From Phycisphaerae bacterium (GTDB taxonomy: Bacteria; Planctomycetota; Phycisphaerae; UBA1845; PWPN01), in the NCBI GenBank assembly GCA_030372985.1, contig JAUCQB010000177.1, positions 1-34,929 of the forward strand: 34,929 bases of DNA, read 5' to 3'. Shown here piece after piece: positions 7,877 to 16,740 of this stretch. The position numbers were made by a program, and so were the translations under genes. Below the pieces are notes generated by a model that had not been told where the DNA came from, searched no databases, and was given only the letters and a program-made list of their open reading frames with translations. Every line of letters starts with the position of its first letter. Position 1 is the first letter of the stretch.

Positions 7877-9424
7877 TCATTCCGCCCTGCGCCGTAGCAG
7901 AAGCAGCCATCCGGTCAACAACAGGACAGCCCCGGCCGGTTCCGGGATGGCGGCCACAAACACACCCTGTGATCCGTCGGTGAAACAGGCGAGGAAGGTC
8001 AATTCACTGCGAGCGTTGAAGAACGAACCCCGTCCGTCTTCGCCCCCGGAGAATCCATACGTAGCGACTCTCGATATCGTACGGCTATCGCCAGGCGCGA
8101 CGCTCAACGTGTCGCCGACGCCGATCAGGTAATGAAGCAAACCTTCCAGGTCTGTGAACCAGATACCAGCATCTGCTCCCGAGGGCATGCCCGGACCGGT
8201 GCAAGACGAGCTGAAAGCGTACTGTCCGAGAACGTTCATCGCGCCCCATGGTAGCCACTCTCCGTACGTCGTGCCGAACACGACACCCTCTGGCATACCC
8301 GGAGCCTGCTGACCTTCACGAGCCACGAGTCGCAATTCGCCGGTGGAATCGCTCCAGACGCCCTCGTCGTTCATGCTGGTGACGCCAGGTCCGCTGAGCT
8401 TCCCATGGAGACCGACCCCGCCCGAGCCACTGATTAGGTGGTCGCGGAAAATGGCGAACTTCACGCCTTCGGGCGCGTCGGGAGCCTGCTCTCCTGTTCT
8501 CGCGACCATGGAAAACTCGCCGCCATTCTCCCTCCAGATTGACCAATTCGTATCGAAATTGGCGAAAGCGATTTGGCCCGCATTATTGATCGTCGGGTAG
8601 CCGATGGTCCCGAACAACGCACCCGGCCGTCCCGGTACCGGCATATTGCTGTTGACCACCATCTGCGGTGTGCCGCCGTCTTCTCTCCAGATTGCGGAAA
8701 CCCCGGTGCTTCCGGTTCTTGCCTGAGCTGTGAACGCTGTTGTGCCGTTGCCGTTGATGACGGGTTCACTCTGGAAACCTATGAAGGTCCAACCGTCCAT
8801 GCCTGGCACCGGCGAGCCGTTGTGGGCGACACATGACAACGTGCCGTTTCGGTTGGTCAGGATCGCTCCATACGCACGAAAGGCGGCCTCTCCTGCCGGC
8901 GTGATGACCGGCACGCTGCTGGCATTCAACTCCGGGACCACCAGGGAGGTGCCGGGAATTTGTTGTCCCTGCACCGCGAGCGGTCGAATCTCGCCGCCGT
9001 GGCTGGCGACCATTGCGTAGCCGCCCAGCAACCCACCTCCAATGAGGCCGAAGAATGCCTCGTGAGTCACACCACTGACCGGGGTAAGACCGTACGGGAG
9101 CGCCAACTTGTAGTCGGCCCCGAGCGAAGGGATGGATTGGCCCTCATGGAAGGTGAGTCTCAGGCCCTCCGGCCTCTCGGACCAGCCTCCGCGGCGCTCC
9201 ATTGTAGGTGCGTCGAGGAGGTTGGCCTCGAACGCCACCTGCCCCTCGGTGTTGATTCGAGGCGGGTTGAATGAGCCGAAACGCTGACCCAGGGGTCGAT
9301 CCGGGGCTTGTGAACCGCTGATCGCCACCGTGCGGAAGGTGAAGTCCGCGTGAGCCGATGCACAGGCGGCGGCAACAGGCATGACGGCGATAGCGATAGA
9401 TCGGAAAGCAGATGAAGCCGGCAT
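7877..9424 (-). CDS. PEP-CTERM protein with NxxGxxAF tandem repeats
   Basis: This 515-aa exported protein is expected to be cut and anchored by an exosortase. I chose ATG 9424 because GGAGG lies just upstream; an ATG at 9439 would put that site inside the gene. A signal peptide (MPASSAFRSIAIAV...) ends SAHA. The body repeats the NxxGxxAF phrase: NTEGQVAF, NGNGTTAF, NNAGQIAF, NVLGQYAF and a variant TPAGEAAF. Between them come variants of REDGG, GE.APD and GxP.PG. Such tandem beta repeats are known from planctomycete 'choice-of-anchor' proteins. The C-terminus is a classic sorting signal: IPEPAG, a hydrophobic helix, then RRR. No exosortase gene is in the window. Function beyond surface display is unknown. 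Confidence 0.88.
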   Translation of the reverse strand: MPASSAFRSIAIAVMPVAAACASAHADFTFRTVAISGSQAPDRPLGQRFGSFNPPRINTEGQVAFEANLLDAPTMERRGGWSERPEGLRLTFHEGQSIPSLGADYKLALPYGLTPVSGVTHEAFFGLIGGGLLGGYAMVASHGGEIRPLAVQGQQIPGTSLVVPELNASSVPVITPAGEAAFRAYGAILTNRNGTLSCVAHNGSPVPGMDGWTFIGFQSEPVINGNGTTAFTAQARTGSTGVSAIWREDGGTPQMVVNSNMPVPGRPGALFGTIGYPTINNAGQIAFANFDTNWSIWRENGGEFSMVARTGEQAPDAPEGVKFAIFRDHLISGSGGVGLHGKLSGPGVTSMNDEGVWSDSTGELRLVAREGQQAPGMPEGVVFGTTYGEWLPWGAMNVLGQYAFSSSCTGPGMPSGADAGIWFTDLEGLLHYLIGVGDTLSVAPGDSRTISRVATYGFSGGEDGRGSFFNARSELTFLACFTDGSQGVFVAAIPEPAGAVLLLTGWLLLLRRRAE

Positions 9425-9496
9425 GGTCTCTCCTCCCATTCTCTTGCCTGATCACGACCGGGAAGCTGTAAACGCTCGCGGTTTCCCAGCCACTGT

Positions 9497-9526
9497 AGTA
9501 TACAACAAGCTGCTGAAGGGTTACAA
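9497..9526 (-). promoter_or_regulatory. sigma70-type promoter for the PEP-CTERM gene
   Basis: TTGTAA (9526-9521) and TATACT (9502-9497) on the minus strand are 18 bases apart, about 73 bases before the start codon at 9424. Confidence 0.5.
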
Positions 9527-9579
9527 GAGCGTTTGTTGCCCACCCGGCGCCTCCTCTTCCGCGGCACCCCTGTGGGGGG

Positions 9580-9585
9580 TATAAT
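9580..9585 (+). promoter_or_regulatory. -10 box for the small lipoprotein gene
   Basis: A perfect TATAAT lies 76 bases upstream of ATG 9662. The expected -35 position is poor (TTCCGC, 9557-9562), so it may need an activator. Confidence 0.4.
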
Positions 9586-9661
9586 TGCCCGGAGCCGGCC
9601 AAGGTGCGGGGTGCCGGCGGAAGTCATGGAAGGTCATTCCAACTGCGGAAAGGAGACCGCG

Positions 9662-10096
9662 ATGAAACGTCTTGCCTGTCTTGCCTTGGTCGGGTTGGTA
9701 TTGCCGCTGGTCGGGGCCTGCGACCTGATGAAGCTGCTTCAGGGCAACGCCACGACCGTCCAACTGGCCAACAGCGGCGACTACCCGGTCATCGTTGAGC
9801 TTCGGTACAGCGACAATCAATATGAGCTTCAGGCGGTACTCGAGGAGTTCGGAAACGAGCTGACGTACACCATCGCGGCCGGGGAGGCGGTCACATTCTT
9901 CAAGGACTGTGAGGATCTCCAGGCCATTCTGATCAGGAAGGCGGATCTCGACCTCGTCGGATCCGTTGGTCCCAGCGCCAGCACGGACATTCTCCGAGAT
10001 GGCGACGACTTCGGTTGCGGAGATATCATCACCTACACGTTCAGCCACCCGGATCCGCCCGTGAGCCTGGCGATTACTGAGAACGTCATTGGCTAG
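9662..10096 (+). CDS. small lipoprotein of unknown function
   Basis: The product has 144 aa. AAAGGAG precedes ATG 9662. A lipoprotein signal peptide MKRLACLALVGLVLPLVGAC gives lipidation at C20. Asp at +2 would mean inner-membrane retention by the E. coli Lol rule, which may not hold here. The mature part begins with a polar segment (TTVQLANSGDYPVIVELRYS) that reads like one beta-sandwich. Three cysteines (positions ~82 and ~119 plus the lipidated one) leave one possible disulfide. I do not recognise a family. It stands alone, divergent from the PEP-CTERM gene. Confidence 0.8.
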   Translation: MKRLACLALVGLVLPLVGACDLMKLLQGNATTVQLANSGDYPVIVELRYSDNQYELQAVLEEFGNELTYTIAAGEAVTFFKDCEDLQAILIRKADLDLVGSVGPSASTDILRDGDDFGCGDIITYTFSHPDPPVSLAITENVIG

Positions 10097-10237
10097 AACG
10101 TGTCGCTCAGAGCAGATGGGTCGGCGTGCTTGTCGGTCCGGTGAGCAGGCCGACGATGGTGTCGCGTGCACCTGCGCACGGAGTGCTGTTCATGGATGAA
10201 GGCCGACAACTGACGACTGAGAACTGACCACTGCCGC

Positions 10238-10885
10238 TCACGCCTTGATCTTCTTCCAATCCGCGAGGAACCGTTCGAGCCCGATGTCGGTCAGCGGGTG
10301 ATCGAGCAGGCGGGCCAGGGTGGACGGCGGAATGGTGGCCACGTCGGCCCCGATGCGGGCGGCCTGCACGACGTGCAAGGGGTGGCGCAGGCTGGCTGCC
10401 AGAATCTTGGTCCTGAAGTCGTAGTTGTCGTAGATCTCGCGAATCGTCTGGAGGACTTCCATACTGTCCTGGCCGATGTCGTCCAGGCGGCCGAGGAAGG
10501 GGCTGACATAGGTTGCCCCGATCTTGGCCACGATCAGGGCCTGCAGCGGCTGGAAGACCAGCGTCATGTTGGTCTTAATCCCTTCCTTCGTGCATTGGGC
10601 CAGTGCCTTGATACCTTCCTGGATGGTCGGGAGTTTGACCACGACATGCGGTGATAGCCTGGCCAACGTGCGGGCCTCGGTCAACATGCCTTCGCTGTCG
10701 GTGGACACAACTTCGGCCGAGACCGGTCCCTGGACGATGTCGCAGATCTGCCTGATGTGTGCGTGGAAATCAACCTTGCCCTCCTTGGACATCAGCGAGG
10801 GGTTGGTCGTGACGCCGTCCAGCAGGCCTAATCCCTTGAACTTGCGGATTTCCTCCAGGTTGGCCGTATCGATGAAGAATTGCAT
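10238..10885 (-). CDS. tal: transaldolase (small TalC/FSA-type)
   Basis: This 215-aa class I aldolase belongs to the short transaldolase/fructose-6-phosphate aldolase subfamily and should move dihydroxyacetone units in the non-oxidative pentose phosphate pathway. The Schiff-base lysine is K84 in VVVKLP, and TTNPSL (26-31) and TNMTLVF are family motifs. F130 in YVSPFLGRLDD sits where true transaldolases have Phe and E. coli FSA has Tyr131, so transaldolase is the better call. ATG 10885 follows CGGAGG. The gene starts 19 bp after the sulfatase stop on the same strand, so the two are probably co-transcribed. Confidence 0.92.
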   Translation of the reverse strand: MQFFIDTANLEEIRKFKGLGLLDGVTTNPSLMSKEGKVDFHAHIRQICDIVQGPVSAEVVSTDSEGMLTEARTLARLSPHVVVKLPTIQEGIKALAQCTKEGIKTNMTLVFQPLQALIVAKIGATYVSPFLGRLDDIGQDSMEVLQTIREIYDNYDFRTKILAASLRHPLHVVQAARIGADVATIPPSTLARLLDHPLTDIGLERFLADWKKIKA

Positions 10886-10904
10886 GGCGAGCCTCCGGAG
10901 AAGG

Positions 10905-12278
10905 CTACTCGTGCTTGTATTTGATCAACCACGGGTCGTTCGTCTTCTCCTGCCATTCTAGGAGCCGCGCACGCAGATCGGCCACCAGCTTTGCGTGATT
11001 CGGGTCACCGGCCAGGTTTCTCGTTTCGTTGGGGTCGGCCTGGAGATCGTACAGTTCTTCACGAGGGCGATGGATGTAGACATCCACCGTTCGTTGACCG
11101 TAGTGCTTATCGCCCCGTTTCAGGACCGCCTGCCACGTGCTGCTGCCCCACAGATCCGAGGCGAAGGGGAACTCCAGACGGTGTGCCAGGTTCAGGATGT
11201 ACTTGTACTGACGGGTGCGGATCATTCGTACCGGGTAGTACATGGTGACTTCGTGGAAGGTATGTGAGCCGTAGACGGTGTCCCAGCCCTCCGGCCGTGC
11301 TTCCTCCAGGATCGGCAGCAGCGAGCGGCCGAACACCTTGGCGGGCTTCTCGACGCCGGCCCAGTCCAGAAGGGTCGGCGTGATGTCTACCCAACTCACC
11401 ATCGCTTCATTGACGACTCCTGCCTTCTTCTGCTGCGGGCTCCGGATGATCAGCGGCAAGTGGATGCCGGGGTCGTACAAGGTGGTCTTGGCCCCCGGCC
11501 AGGGCGGCCCATTGTCGCTCACGTAGATCGCCAGCGTGTCGCCTTCGTGGCCGGTGTCGGCAATCGCCTTGAGCATCAACCCAACGCCCTGATCGAGGCG
11601 GCTGATCGATTGATAATACTCCGCCAGTTCCTCGCGAACCTCTCGGTGGTCGCTCAGCCAGGGCGGAACCACGATGTCCTCCGGCTTGCAGGTGATTGTC
11701 TCGATGCCGTCGTATTTGGGCTTGTTGGCAAAACCCTTCGCTTCGCGGTGTGGATCGGTGTAACCGATGAGCAGGAAGAACGGGCTGTCGCTCTTGGCCT
11801 CCATGAACTTGCGGGCCTCCTTGGCCATGGCGGCGACGTTGCGCGGGCCGCCTGGGCAGGGCAACACATCGGTGAATGGGTAGGTCTCCTCCGGTTGGAC
11901 GTGGTATTTGCCGATGATCGCGGTCCGATAGCCGGCTTGCTTGAGCTGCCGTGGCAGCGATTGAACGTCGTGGAACGAATGGAAATGATGCGTGGCGTGG
12001 GCCAGGCCGTACTGCCCGTTGCTGTGCGTGAACATTCCGCTCAGGATGACCGCTCGCGACGGGCTGCAACTGGACACCGCCGCGAAGGCATTGGCGAATC
12101 GTGTGCCCTGCGCCGCCAGCCGATCCATGGCGGGTGTCTTGACGACCTTGTCGCCGTAGCAGCCGACCTGCATGCCGTGGTCGTCGCCGATCATGAGCAC
12201 GACGTTGCGCGGTGCGGCCTGGCTGACCCCCGCCACGACCGCGAGGACAACTGTCACGGGTGCGAATCGACACATCAT
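10905..12278 (-). CDS. secreted sulfatase (sulfamidase/arylsulfatase-like)
   Basis: This second S1 sulfatase has 457 aa. The start is ATG 12278 or the adjacent ATG 12275; GGAGG at 12283-12287 favours this pair over ATG 12290. A signal peptide ends GVSQAA. Metal ligands are in MIGDDHG (residues 29-35). The formylglycine site is C71 in CSPSR, followed by ILSGMFTHSNG. GKYHVQPE and SDNGPPWPG supply further conserved positions. The HxQPE and SDNGP motifs and overall order resemble heparan N-sulfatase-type enzymes, but substrate is uncertain. It is the first gene of a pair with transaldolase. Confidence 0.92.
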   Translation of the reverse strand: MMCRFAPVTVVLAVVAGVSQAAPRNVVLMIGDDHGMQVGCYGDKVVKTPAMDRLAAQGTRFANAFAAVSSCSPSRAVILSGMFTHSNGQYGLAHATHHFHSFHDVQSLPRQLKQAGYRTAIIGKYHVQPEETYPFTDVLPCPGGPRNVAAMAKEARKFMEAKSDSPFFLLIGYTDPHREAKGFANKPKYDGIETITCKPEDIVVPPWLSDHREVREELAEYYQSISRLDQGVGLMLKAIADTGHEGDTLAIYVSDNGPPWPGAKTTLYDPGIHLPLIIRSPQQKKAGVVNEAMVSWVDITPTLLDWAGVEKPAKVFGRSLLPILEEARPEGWDTVYGSHTFHEVTMYYPVRMIRTRQYKYILNLAHRLEFPFASDLWGSSTWQAVLKRGDKHYGQRTVDVYIHRPREELYDLQADPNETRNLAGDPNHAKLVADLRARLLEWQEKTNDPWLIKYKHE

Positions 12279-12665
12279 CAGACCTCCCATTTCGTTTCCG
12301 GGCGAAGATGACGTCGGCTGAGTAGACCGGCAGACGATCGACTTGGCAAGCGAATCGTGCCGCGGTCTGAGGCCAGGCAGGGGCCTATGATCGAGTGTCG
12401 TCGGGGGTCGGGGTAACGGGTGTGCCGGCGGCCCTTGCAATATCGATGGCGGTATGTGAGAATACCGCTGACGGCCTGCCTTGCAGGCCGTCCGGGGTCA
12501 AGGAATCCCGGTATTTGAACGATAATTCATGATTACGAGCCGCCTGTCGCGGGCTGCCGTGGGAGCAGCCTGATGGCAGGGCCGGTCGAAACCGGTCAGG
12601 CTCGACCACCGGTGCTTGCGGTGCCCCGGTGGCAACCATGGCAACCTATTGGAAAGGAGAAAACC
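12279..12665 (+). promoter_or_regulatory. ilvB upstream region with consecutive hairpins
   Basis: No gene is seen. Two perfect hairpins stand side by side: GCGGTAT/ATACCGC (12449-12468, 6-base loop) and ACGGCCTGC/GCAGGCCGT (12471-12491, 3-base loop). Further on are GGTCGA/TCGACC and CCACCGG/CCGGTGG, just before the ribosome site AAAGGAG. A short [17 protein letters not shown] (12529-12573), ends in TGATG, coupled to an in-frame upstream ATG of ilvB at 12573. There is no T-run, so control, if any, would be translational. Function is inferred only. Confidence 0.35.
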
Positions 12666-14414
12666 ATGGCTACGCAACCGCAAACCACGTTTGCGCCTGC
12701 ACTTACAGTGTCTCAACCTCCGGCTCCGCCTGCGGTCCGAAAGACCGGTGCCCGAATTCTGCACGACACCCTGGTCGATCTGGGCGTTGAAGTCGCCTTC
12801 GGTTATTCCGGAGGAGCGATCTTGCCCACCTTCGACACACTGCACAACACGCCGATCCGGTTTATTGTCAGCCGGCATGAGCAGGGTGCCGGGCATATGG
12901 CCGACGGGTACGCCCGAGCCACCGGCAAGGTCGGAACGGTCATCGTCACCAGCGGCCCCGGTGCCACGAACCTGACGACGGCCCTGGCGACGGCTTACAT
13001 GGACAGCATCCCGGTCGTGGCCATCAGCGGCCAGGTCGCCACCGCCGCGATCGGCAACGACGCATTCCAGGAAGCCGACGTCGTGGGCGTGACCCGTCCG
13101 GTGACCAAGCACAACGTCCTGGTCAAAGACGTCAACAGCATCGAGCGGGTCATCCGCGAGGCCTACTTCATCGCCCGAACCGGGCGTCCCGGGCCGGTGC
13201 TCATCGACGTGCCCAAGGACGTCCAGGTGTCCATCCCTGAGGATGGCAATAACAGCGAACCGGCTCTGCCCGGCTATCGTCCTCGCGGCAAAGGCAACCA
13301 GAGGCAGATTCGACTGGCCGCCGAGGCCATTAATGCGTCGGAGCGTCCGGTGCTGTACGTCGGCGGCGGAGTCATCTCATCGAATGCTTCGAAAGAACTC
13401 CGCAAGCTCGCCCGTGTCGGCAACATCCCGGTGACGACCACGCTGCTGGGGCTGGGGGCGTTTGACGAAATTGCCGACAGCGATCTGGCTCTGCACATGC
13501 TGGGCATGCACGGCAGCGCGTACGCCAACTATGCCGTACAGGCGTCCGACCTGCTGATCGCCGTGGGCGCCCGGTTCGACGACCGGGTGACCGGTAAGCT
13601 GGAGACCTTCGCGCCTCACGCGAAGATCATTCACATTGATATCGACCCCTCGAGCATCAGCAAGAGCGTCGATGTGGACATCCCCGTGGTCGGTGATGCC
13701 AGGGAAGTGCTGAGCGAAATGCTGCCTTCGATCGAGCGGCGCGAACGCACCGAGTGGTTCGCTCAGATGAACGAGTGGAAACGCCGCTTCCCGTTCAGCT
13801 ACCAGCCCGAGGCGGGGGTCATCAAGCCGCAGGCGGTCGTCGAGGAGATCAACCGCCAGACGAACAGCGAGGCGATCATCGCCACCGGCGTGGGGCAGCA
13901 CCAGATGTGGGCAGCCCAGTTCTACCGCTGGCGTTTCCCGCGGCAGATGATCAGTTCGGGCGGCCTGGGAACCATGGGCTACGGTTTCCCGGCGTCCATT
14001 GGTGCCGCCGTCGGCATGCCCGGCAAGGTGGTCATTGACATCGACGGCGACGGCAGCTTCCTGATGACCTGCAACGAGCTGGCCACCATTGCCGAGTACA
14101 AGATCCCGGTGAAGGTGGTCATCCTGAACAACGCGTTCCAGGGCATGGTTCGTCAGTGGCAGGAGCTGTTCTTCGGACGCCGATACGTCGGCACCCGAAT
14201 GACCAACCCGAGCTTCGCCCGTGTGGCCGAGGCCTTCGGCTGCACCGGCATCGAGGTCAAGGACCCCAAGGATCTGCCCAACGCCATCAAGCAAATGCTT
14301 GAAACTTCGGGCCCGGTGGTGGTGGACGCGCACGTCGCCCCCGAGGAAAATGTCTATCCGATGGTGGCCGTCGGCAAGAGCCTGCACGAAATGGAAATGG
14401 GCGGCATGTCTTGA
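12666..14414 (+). CDS. ilvB: acetolactate synthase large subunit
   Basis: This is the catalytic ThDP- and FAD-dependent subunit that condenses pyruvate (or pyruvate plus 2-oxobutyrate) in valine, leucine and isoleucine synthesis. It has 582 aa, the usual length. The catalytic Glu is E72 in [18 protein letters not shown]. The middle FAD-type domain is about 210-360. The ThDP/Mg site is the GDGSF...NN pattern near 460-490, followed by [19 protein letters not shown] lies just upstream of ATG 12666; an in-frame ATG at 12573 would add 31 residues. It is the first gene of an operon with a DUF502 gene and ilvN. Confidence 0.96.
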   Translation: MATQPQTTFAPALTVSQPPAPPAVRKTGARILHDTLVDLGVEVAFGYSGGAILPTFDTLHNTPIRFIVSRHEQGAGHMADGYARATGKVGTVIVTSGPGATNLTTALATAYMDSIPVVAISGQVATAAIGNDAFQEADVVGVTRPVTKHNVLVKDVNSIERVIREAYFIARTGRPGPVLIDVPKDVQVSIPEDGNNSEPALPGYRPRGKGNQRQIRLAAEAINASERPVLYVGGGVISSNASKELRKLARVGNIPVTTTLLGLGAFDEIADSDLALHMLGMHGSAYANYAVQASDLLIAVGARFDDRVTGKLETFAPHAKIIHIDIDPSSISKSVDVDIPVVGDAREVLSEMLPSIERRERTEWFAQMNEWKRRFPFSYQPEAGVIKPQAVVEEINRQTNSEAIIATGVGQHQMWAAQFYRWRFPRQMISSGGLGTMGYGFPASIGAAVGMPGKVVIDIDGDGSFLMTCNELATIAEYKIPVKVVILNNAFQGMVRQWQELFFGRRYVGTRMTNPSFARVAEAFGCTGIEVKDPKDLPNAIKQMLETSGPVVVDAHVAPEENVYPMVAVGKSLHEMEMGGMS

Positions 14415-14431
14415 CGTAAACCTGGAGAGCA

Positions 14432-15262
14432 GTGGTGTCCGGAGAACGACCCACGACCGGCTTCGACGAGCAGGCCCCGAGGCAGCGCGAAGTGCGCCGC
14501 CTCTGGCCGCTGGCTCGAACCTTGCTTCGCACGAGGATCGCCGCCGGGCTGCTCACGGTGATCCCCATCTGGGTCACCTGGTTTGTGGTGAAGTTCCTGT
14601 TCGACCTCATCCGGCCGGGAATGGACCTGCTGGCCAAACCGGTGGCTGAGGCGCTGGTCGACTACAACAAGGATCTGCTGCCTGGGGAGGCGGAGAGGTA
14701 CAGCGGTTACATCGTCCTGGCGGTGTCCATCATCCTGATGCTGTTCCTGCTGTACCTGCTGGGGCTGTTCTCGGCCAACGTGTTCGGAGCCCGCTTCCTC
14801 CTGTGGCTGGAAGGCATCTTCGGAAAGCTGCCGCTGGTCAAGACCATCTACAGCTCGACCAAGCAGATCGTGGTGACCGTCGGGGGCGGCCAGTCGAGCT
14901 ATTTCCAGCGGGTGGTCCTGGTGGAGTACCCCCGGCCGGGCATGAAAGTGATCGGCTTCCTGACGTCGGTGGTGGACGATGCGGATACCGGCCGCAAGAT
15001 TGCGGCGATCTTCATCGCCAGCACGCCGACGTGTTCGACCGGATACATGCAGCTTGTGCCGCTGGACGAAGTGTCGGAGACCGGATGGACTGTCGAGGAA
15101 GCGGTCAAGGCGGTGATGTCAGGCGGGCTGGTGATGCCCGAGGGCGTACGCTTCGACCGCGTTCATCCAGTCCAGATGATGACGTCGCCGGAGGCACGCC
15201 GGTCGTCCGAACTGCTGCCCGAGCACATGAAGCCTCCGGCGGAGCGTGACGTGAGAGTATGA
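14432..15262 (+). CDS. DUF502 family membrane protein
   Basis: The product has 276 aa and starts at one of two adjacent GTG codons (14432 or 14435; GGAG at 14424-14427 fits 14435 better). Two strong membrane segments occur near residues 30-55 and 85-115. A soluble beta-rich part follows with the DUF502 phrases GKLPLVKTIYSSTKQ and VVLVEYPRPG. DUF502 proteins are widespread and poorly understood. The gene starts 17 bp after ilvB and lies between the two acetolactate synthase subunit genes, so it is likely co-expressed with them. I infer no direct role in the enzyme. Confidence 0.85.
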   Translation: MVSGERPTTGFDEQAPRQREVRRLWPLARTLLRTRIAAGLLTVIPIWVTWFVVKFLFDLIRPGMDLLAKPVAEALVDYNKDLLPGEAERYSGYIVLAVSIILMLFLLYLLGLFSANVFGARFLLWLEGIFGKLPLVKTIYSSTKQIVVTVGGGQSSYFQRVVLVEYPRPGMKVIGFLTSVVDDADTGRKIAAIFIASTPTCSTGYMQLVPLDEVSETGWTVEEAVKAVMSGGLVMPEGVRFDRVHPVQMMTSPEARRSSELLPEHMKPPAERDVRV

Positions 15263-15404
15263 CTCGCCACGGCGAAGCCCGCCGGCGTAGCCGGGGAGGC
15301 CGGGGGGTGGGCACTGGGGCCCTGTCCCCTTGCTGCTACCGTTTGTGGGTGAATGAAATGGAACTAACGCCGGGCTGGTCCCGGCGAGAGGTGATGAGGC
15401 AATC

Positions 15405-15989
15405 ATGAGAAAGCATATTCTGAGCGTGTTGGTGCAGAACAAACCTGGTGTGCTGGCGCACATTTCGGGCATGTTCGCGGCCAGAGGTTACAACATTGAT
15501 TCGCTGGTGGTGGGTCGGACTGAGGACCCGGAGTTCTCGCGCATGGTCATCGTCTCCACCGGCGACGACCAGACCATGGAGCAGGTCCGCAAGCAGCTTG
15601 GCAAGATTGTCGAGGTGGTGAAGGTCCGCGACCTGAGCGAGCAGTCCTGCGTGGAGCGAGACCTGCTCTTGTTGCAGGTGCATTGCCCGCCCGAGAAGCG
15701 CGTCGAGTTGAGGCAGATTGCCGAGGTCTTCCGCGGCAGCATCGTTGATGTCGGCCCGCGGTCGATCGTGATCCAACTGACCGGCCCGGAGGACAAGATC
15801 GAGGCATTTGTCGAGTTGTGCCGGCCATATGGGATCAAAGCCCTGTCGCGGACGGGCCTGATTGCGGTTCCGCGCGCCAGCCAGCCCGAGTCTGATGCTC
15901 CCGCAACCTCGGCGCGCCGGCGCATCCGCTCGGCCGCCGACAGCAAGGTGCCCAGCGCCGTGCCCGAGGTGGTCCTGCCGCCAAGCTGA
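15405..15989 (+). CDS. ilvN: acetolactate synthase small (regulatory) subunit
   Basis: This subunit activates the large subunit and gives feedback inhibition by valine. Residues 1-75 form the ACT domain (LSVLVQNKPGVLAHISGMF, ARGYNIDSL). Residues ~80-158 form the C-terminal ALS domain (ERDLLLLQVHCP, DVGPRSIVIQLTG, GIKALSRTGLIAVPR). A Ser/Ala/Arg-rich tail of ~35 residues extends past the usual end. ATG 15405 follows GAGG. The 142-bp gap after DUF502 holds a small hairpin (GCCGGG/CCCGGC) just before the ribosome site. Confidence 0.95.
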   Translation: MRKHILSVLVQNKPGVLAHISGMFAARGYNIDSLVVGRTEDPEFSRMVIVSTGDDQTMEQVRKQLGKIVEVVKVRDLSEQSCVERDLLLLQVHCPPEKRVELRQIAEVFRGSIVDVGPRSIVIQLTGPEDKIEAFVELCRPYGIKALSRTGLIAVPRASQPESDAPATSARRRIRSAADSKVPSAVPEVVLPPS

Positions 15990-16013
15990 TCCGGTGGTGT
16001 CCATATCGATCTG

Positions 16014-16146
16014 AACCAGTGGTGCGGATGTCGAAATGATCCAGTGGTGCCAACGCCCTCGTCGGCACTTTCTTTCCGCTGGCCCCAGAATCCCTTGTGG
16101 GGCCTTCCGCATCGAGGATTCCAATCCTCATTCTCACCGAATGCGG
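16014..16146. repeat. 133-bp direct repeat, copy 1
   Basis: It matches copy 2 at 16201-16333 with nine mismatches and no gaps (about 93% identity), at a distance of 187 bp. It contains three inverted repeats. Two have one mismatch each; the last, GAGGATT/AATCCTC, is perfect. Confidence 0.9.
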
Positions 16147-16200
16147 AAAGGATTCCGCCAAGACTTGCGGCCCGGAATGGATTCCGGGCCGAGCGGCCTA

Positions 16201-16333
16201 AACCAGTGGTGCGGATGTCGAACTGAACCAGTGGTGCCGACGTCCTCGTCGGCACTTTCTTCCCGCTGGCCCCAGAATCCCTTCTGGGGCCTTTCGCCTC
16301 GAGGATTCCGATCCTCATTCTCACCGAATGCGG
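16201..16333. repeat. 133-bp direct repeat, copy 2
   Basis: It contains three perfect hairpins with four-base loops: GTGCCGACG/CGTCGGCAC (16234-16255), GGCCCCAGAA/TTCTGGGGCC (16268-16291) and GAGGAT/ATCCTC (16301-16316). Similarity to copy 1 weakens but continues about 20 bp past the right end. Confidence 0.9.
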
Positions 16334-16498
16334 CATGGATTCGGCCATGCGAGGCAGCCCTGCTTCGCGGTGAGCGCTTCGCAGGACAGGATCGTGCGGA
16401 TTCCAGGCTGAGCGGCTCCGCGCCAGACAGCCCCGGCTGAGGTTCTGTGCCGGGCAATACTGCAACACGAATTCCTCCCGTGGGCCAAGTGAAGGGCT

Positions 16499-16531
16499 TA
16501 TCCGGAGGCCCGCACCGGATACCGCTTTTTT
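16499..16531 (+). terminator. intrinsic terminator after the ilv operon
   Basis: TATCCGG (16499-16505) pairs with CCGGATA (16515-16521) across a 9-base loop. Four bases later six T follow (16526-16531). It lies just upstream of the promoter for the beta-helix gene and would insulate that gene from the ilv operon. Confidence 0.6.
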
Positions 16532-16534
16532 CCA

Positions 16535-16563
16535 TTGACACTTGCCTGACATCCTGGGACAAT
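16535..16563 (+). promoter_or_regulatory. strong sigma70-type promoter for the beta-helix protein gene
   Basis: A perfect TTGACA (16535-16540) is 17 bases from GACAAT (16558-16563). The predicted 5' leader is about 170 bases long. Confidence 0.7.
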
Positions 16564-16740
16564 GAAGCAGCGGATGGGCGTGAAGGGGAAAAGAGATGCG
16601 GCCGGTTCAGGACCAATCCACGCGAGCCCAACTTGCGTACCCGCTCGCCGCGCGGTCCGACGAATCCGCGTTCCCCCTCCGCCCGACAGGTCTTTGTGTG
16701 CGCAAAGGTCGTGTGTGTTTCCCTTCGCAAGGAGTGTCAC

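Larger units (their letters stand above)
15990..16498. other. noncoding hairpin-rich region after ilvN
   Basis: No gene is convincing here; long frames on the minus strand just read through the repeat. A 25-bp tandem motif beginning CCRGTGGTG recurs at 15991, 16016 and 16041, and again at 16203 and 16228. Between the two long repeat copies lie GCGGAA/TTCCGC (16143-16158) and a near-perfect palindrome GGCCCGGAAT/ATTCCGGGCC (16169-16190). Confidence 0.75.

Noticed and set aside
12600..12665. T-box riboswitch before ilvB
   Set aside because: GGTGGCAACC recalls part of a T-box, but the conserved ACCGCG, specifier loop and terminator are not seen.
15990..16552. Minus-strand frames of up to 354 codons through the repeat region
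   Set aside because: They read through direct repeats and hairpins and run antisense over ilvN. The repeated protein phrases only mirror the DNA repeat.
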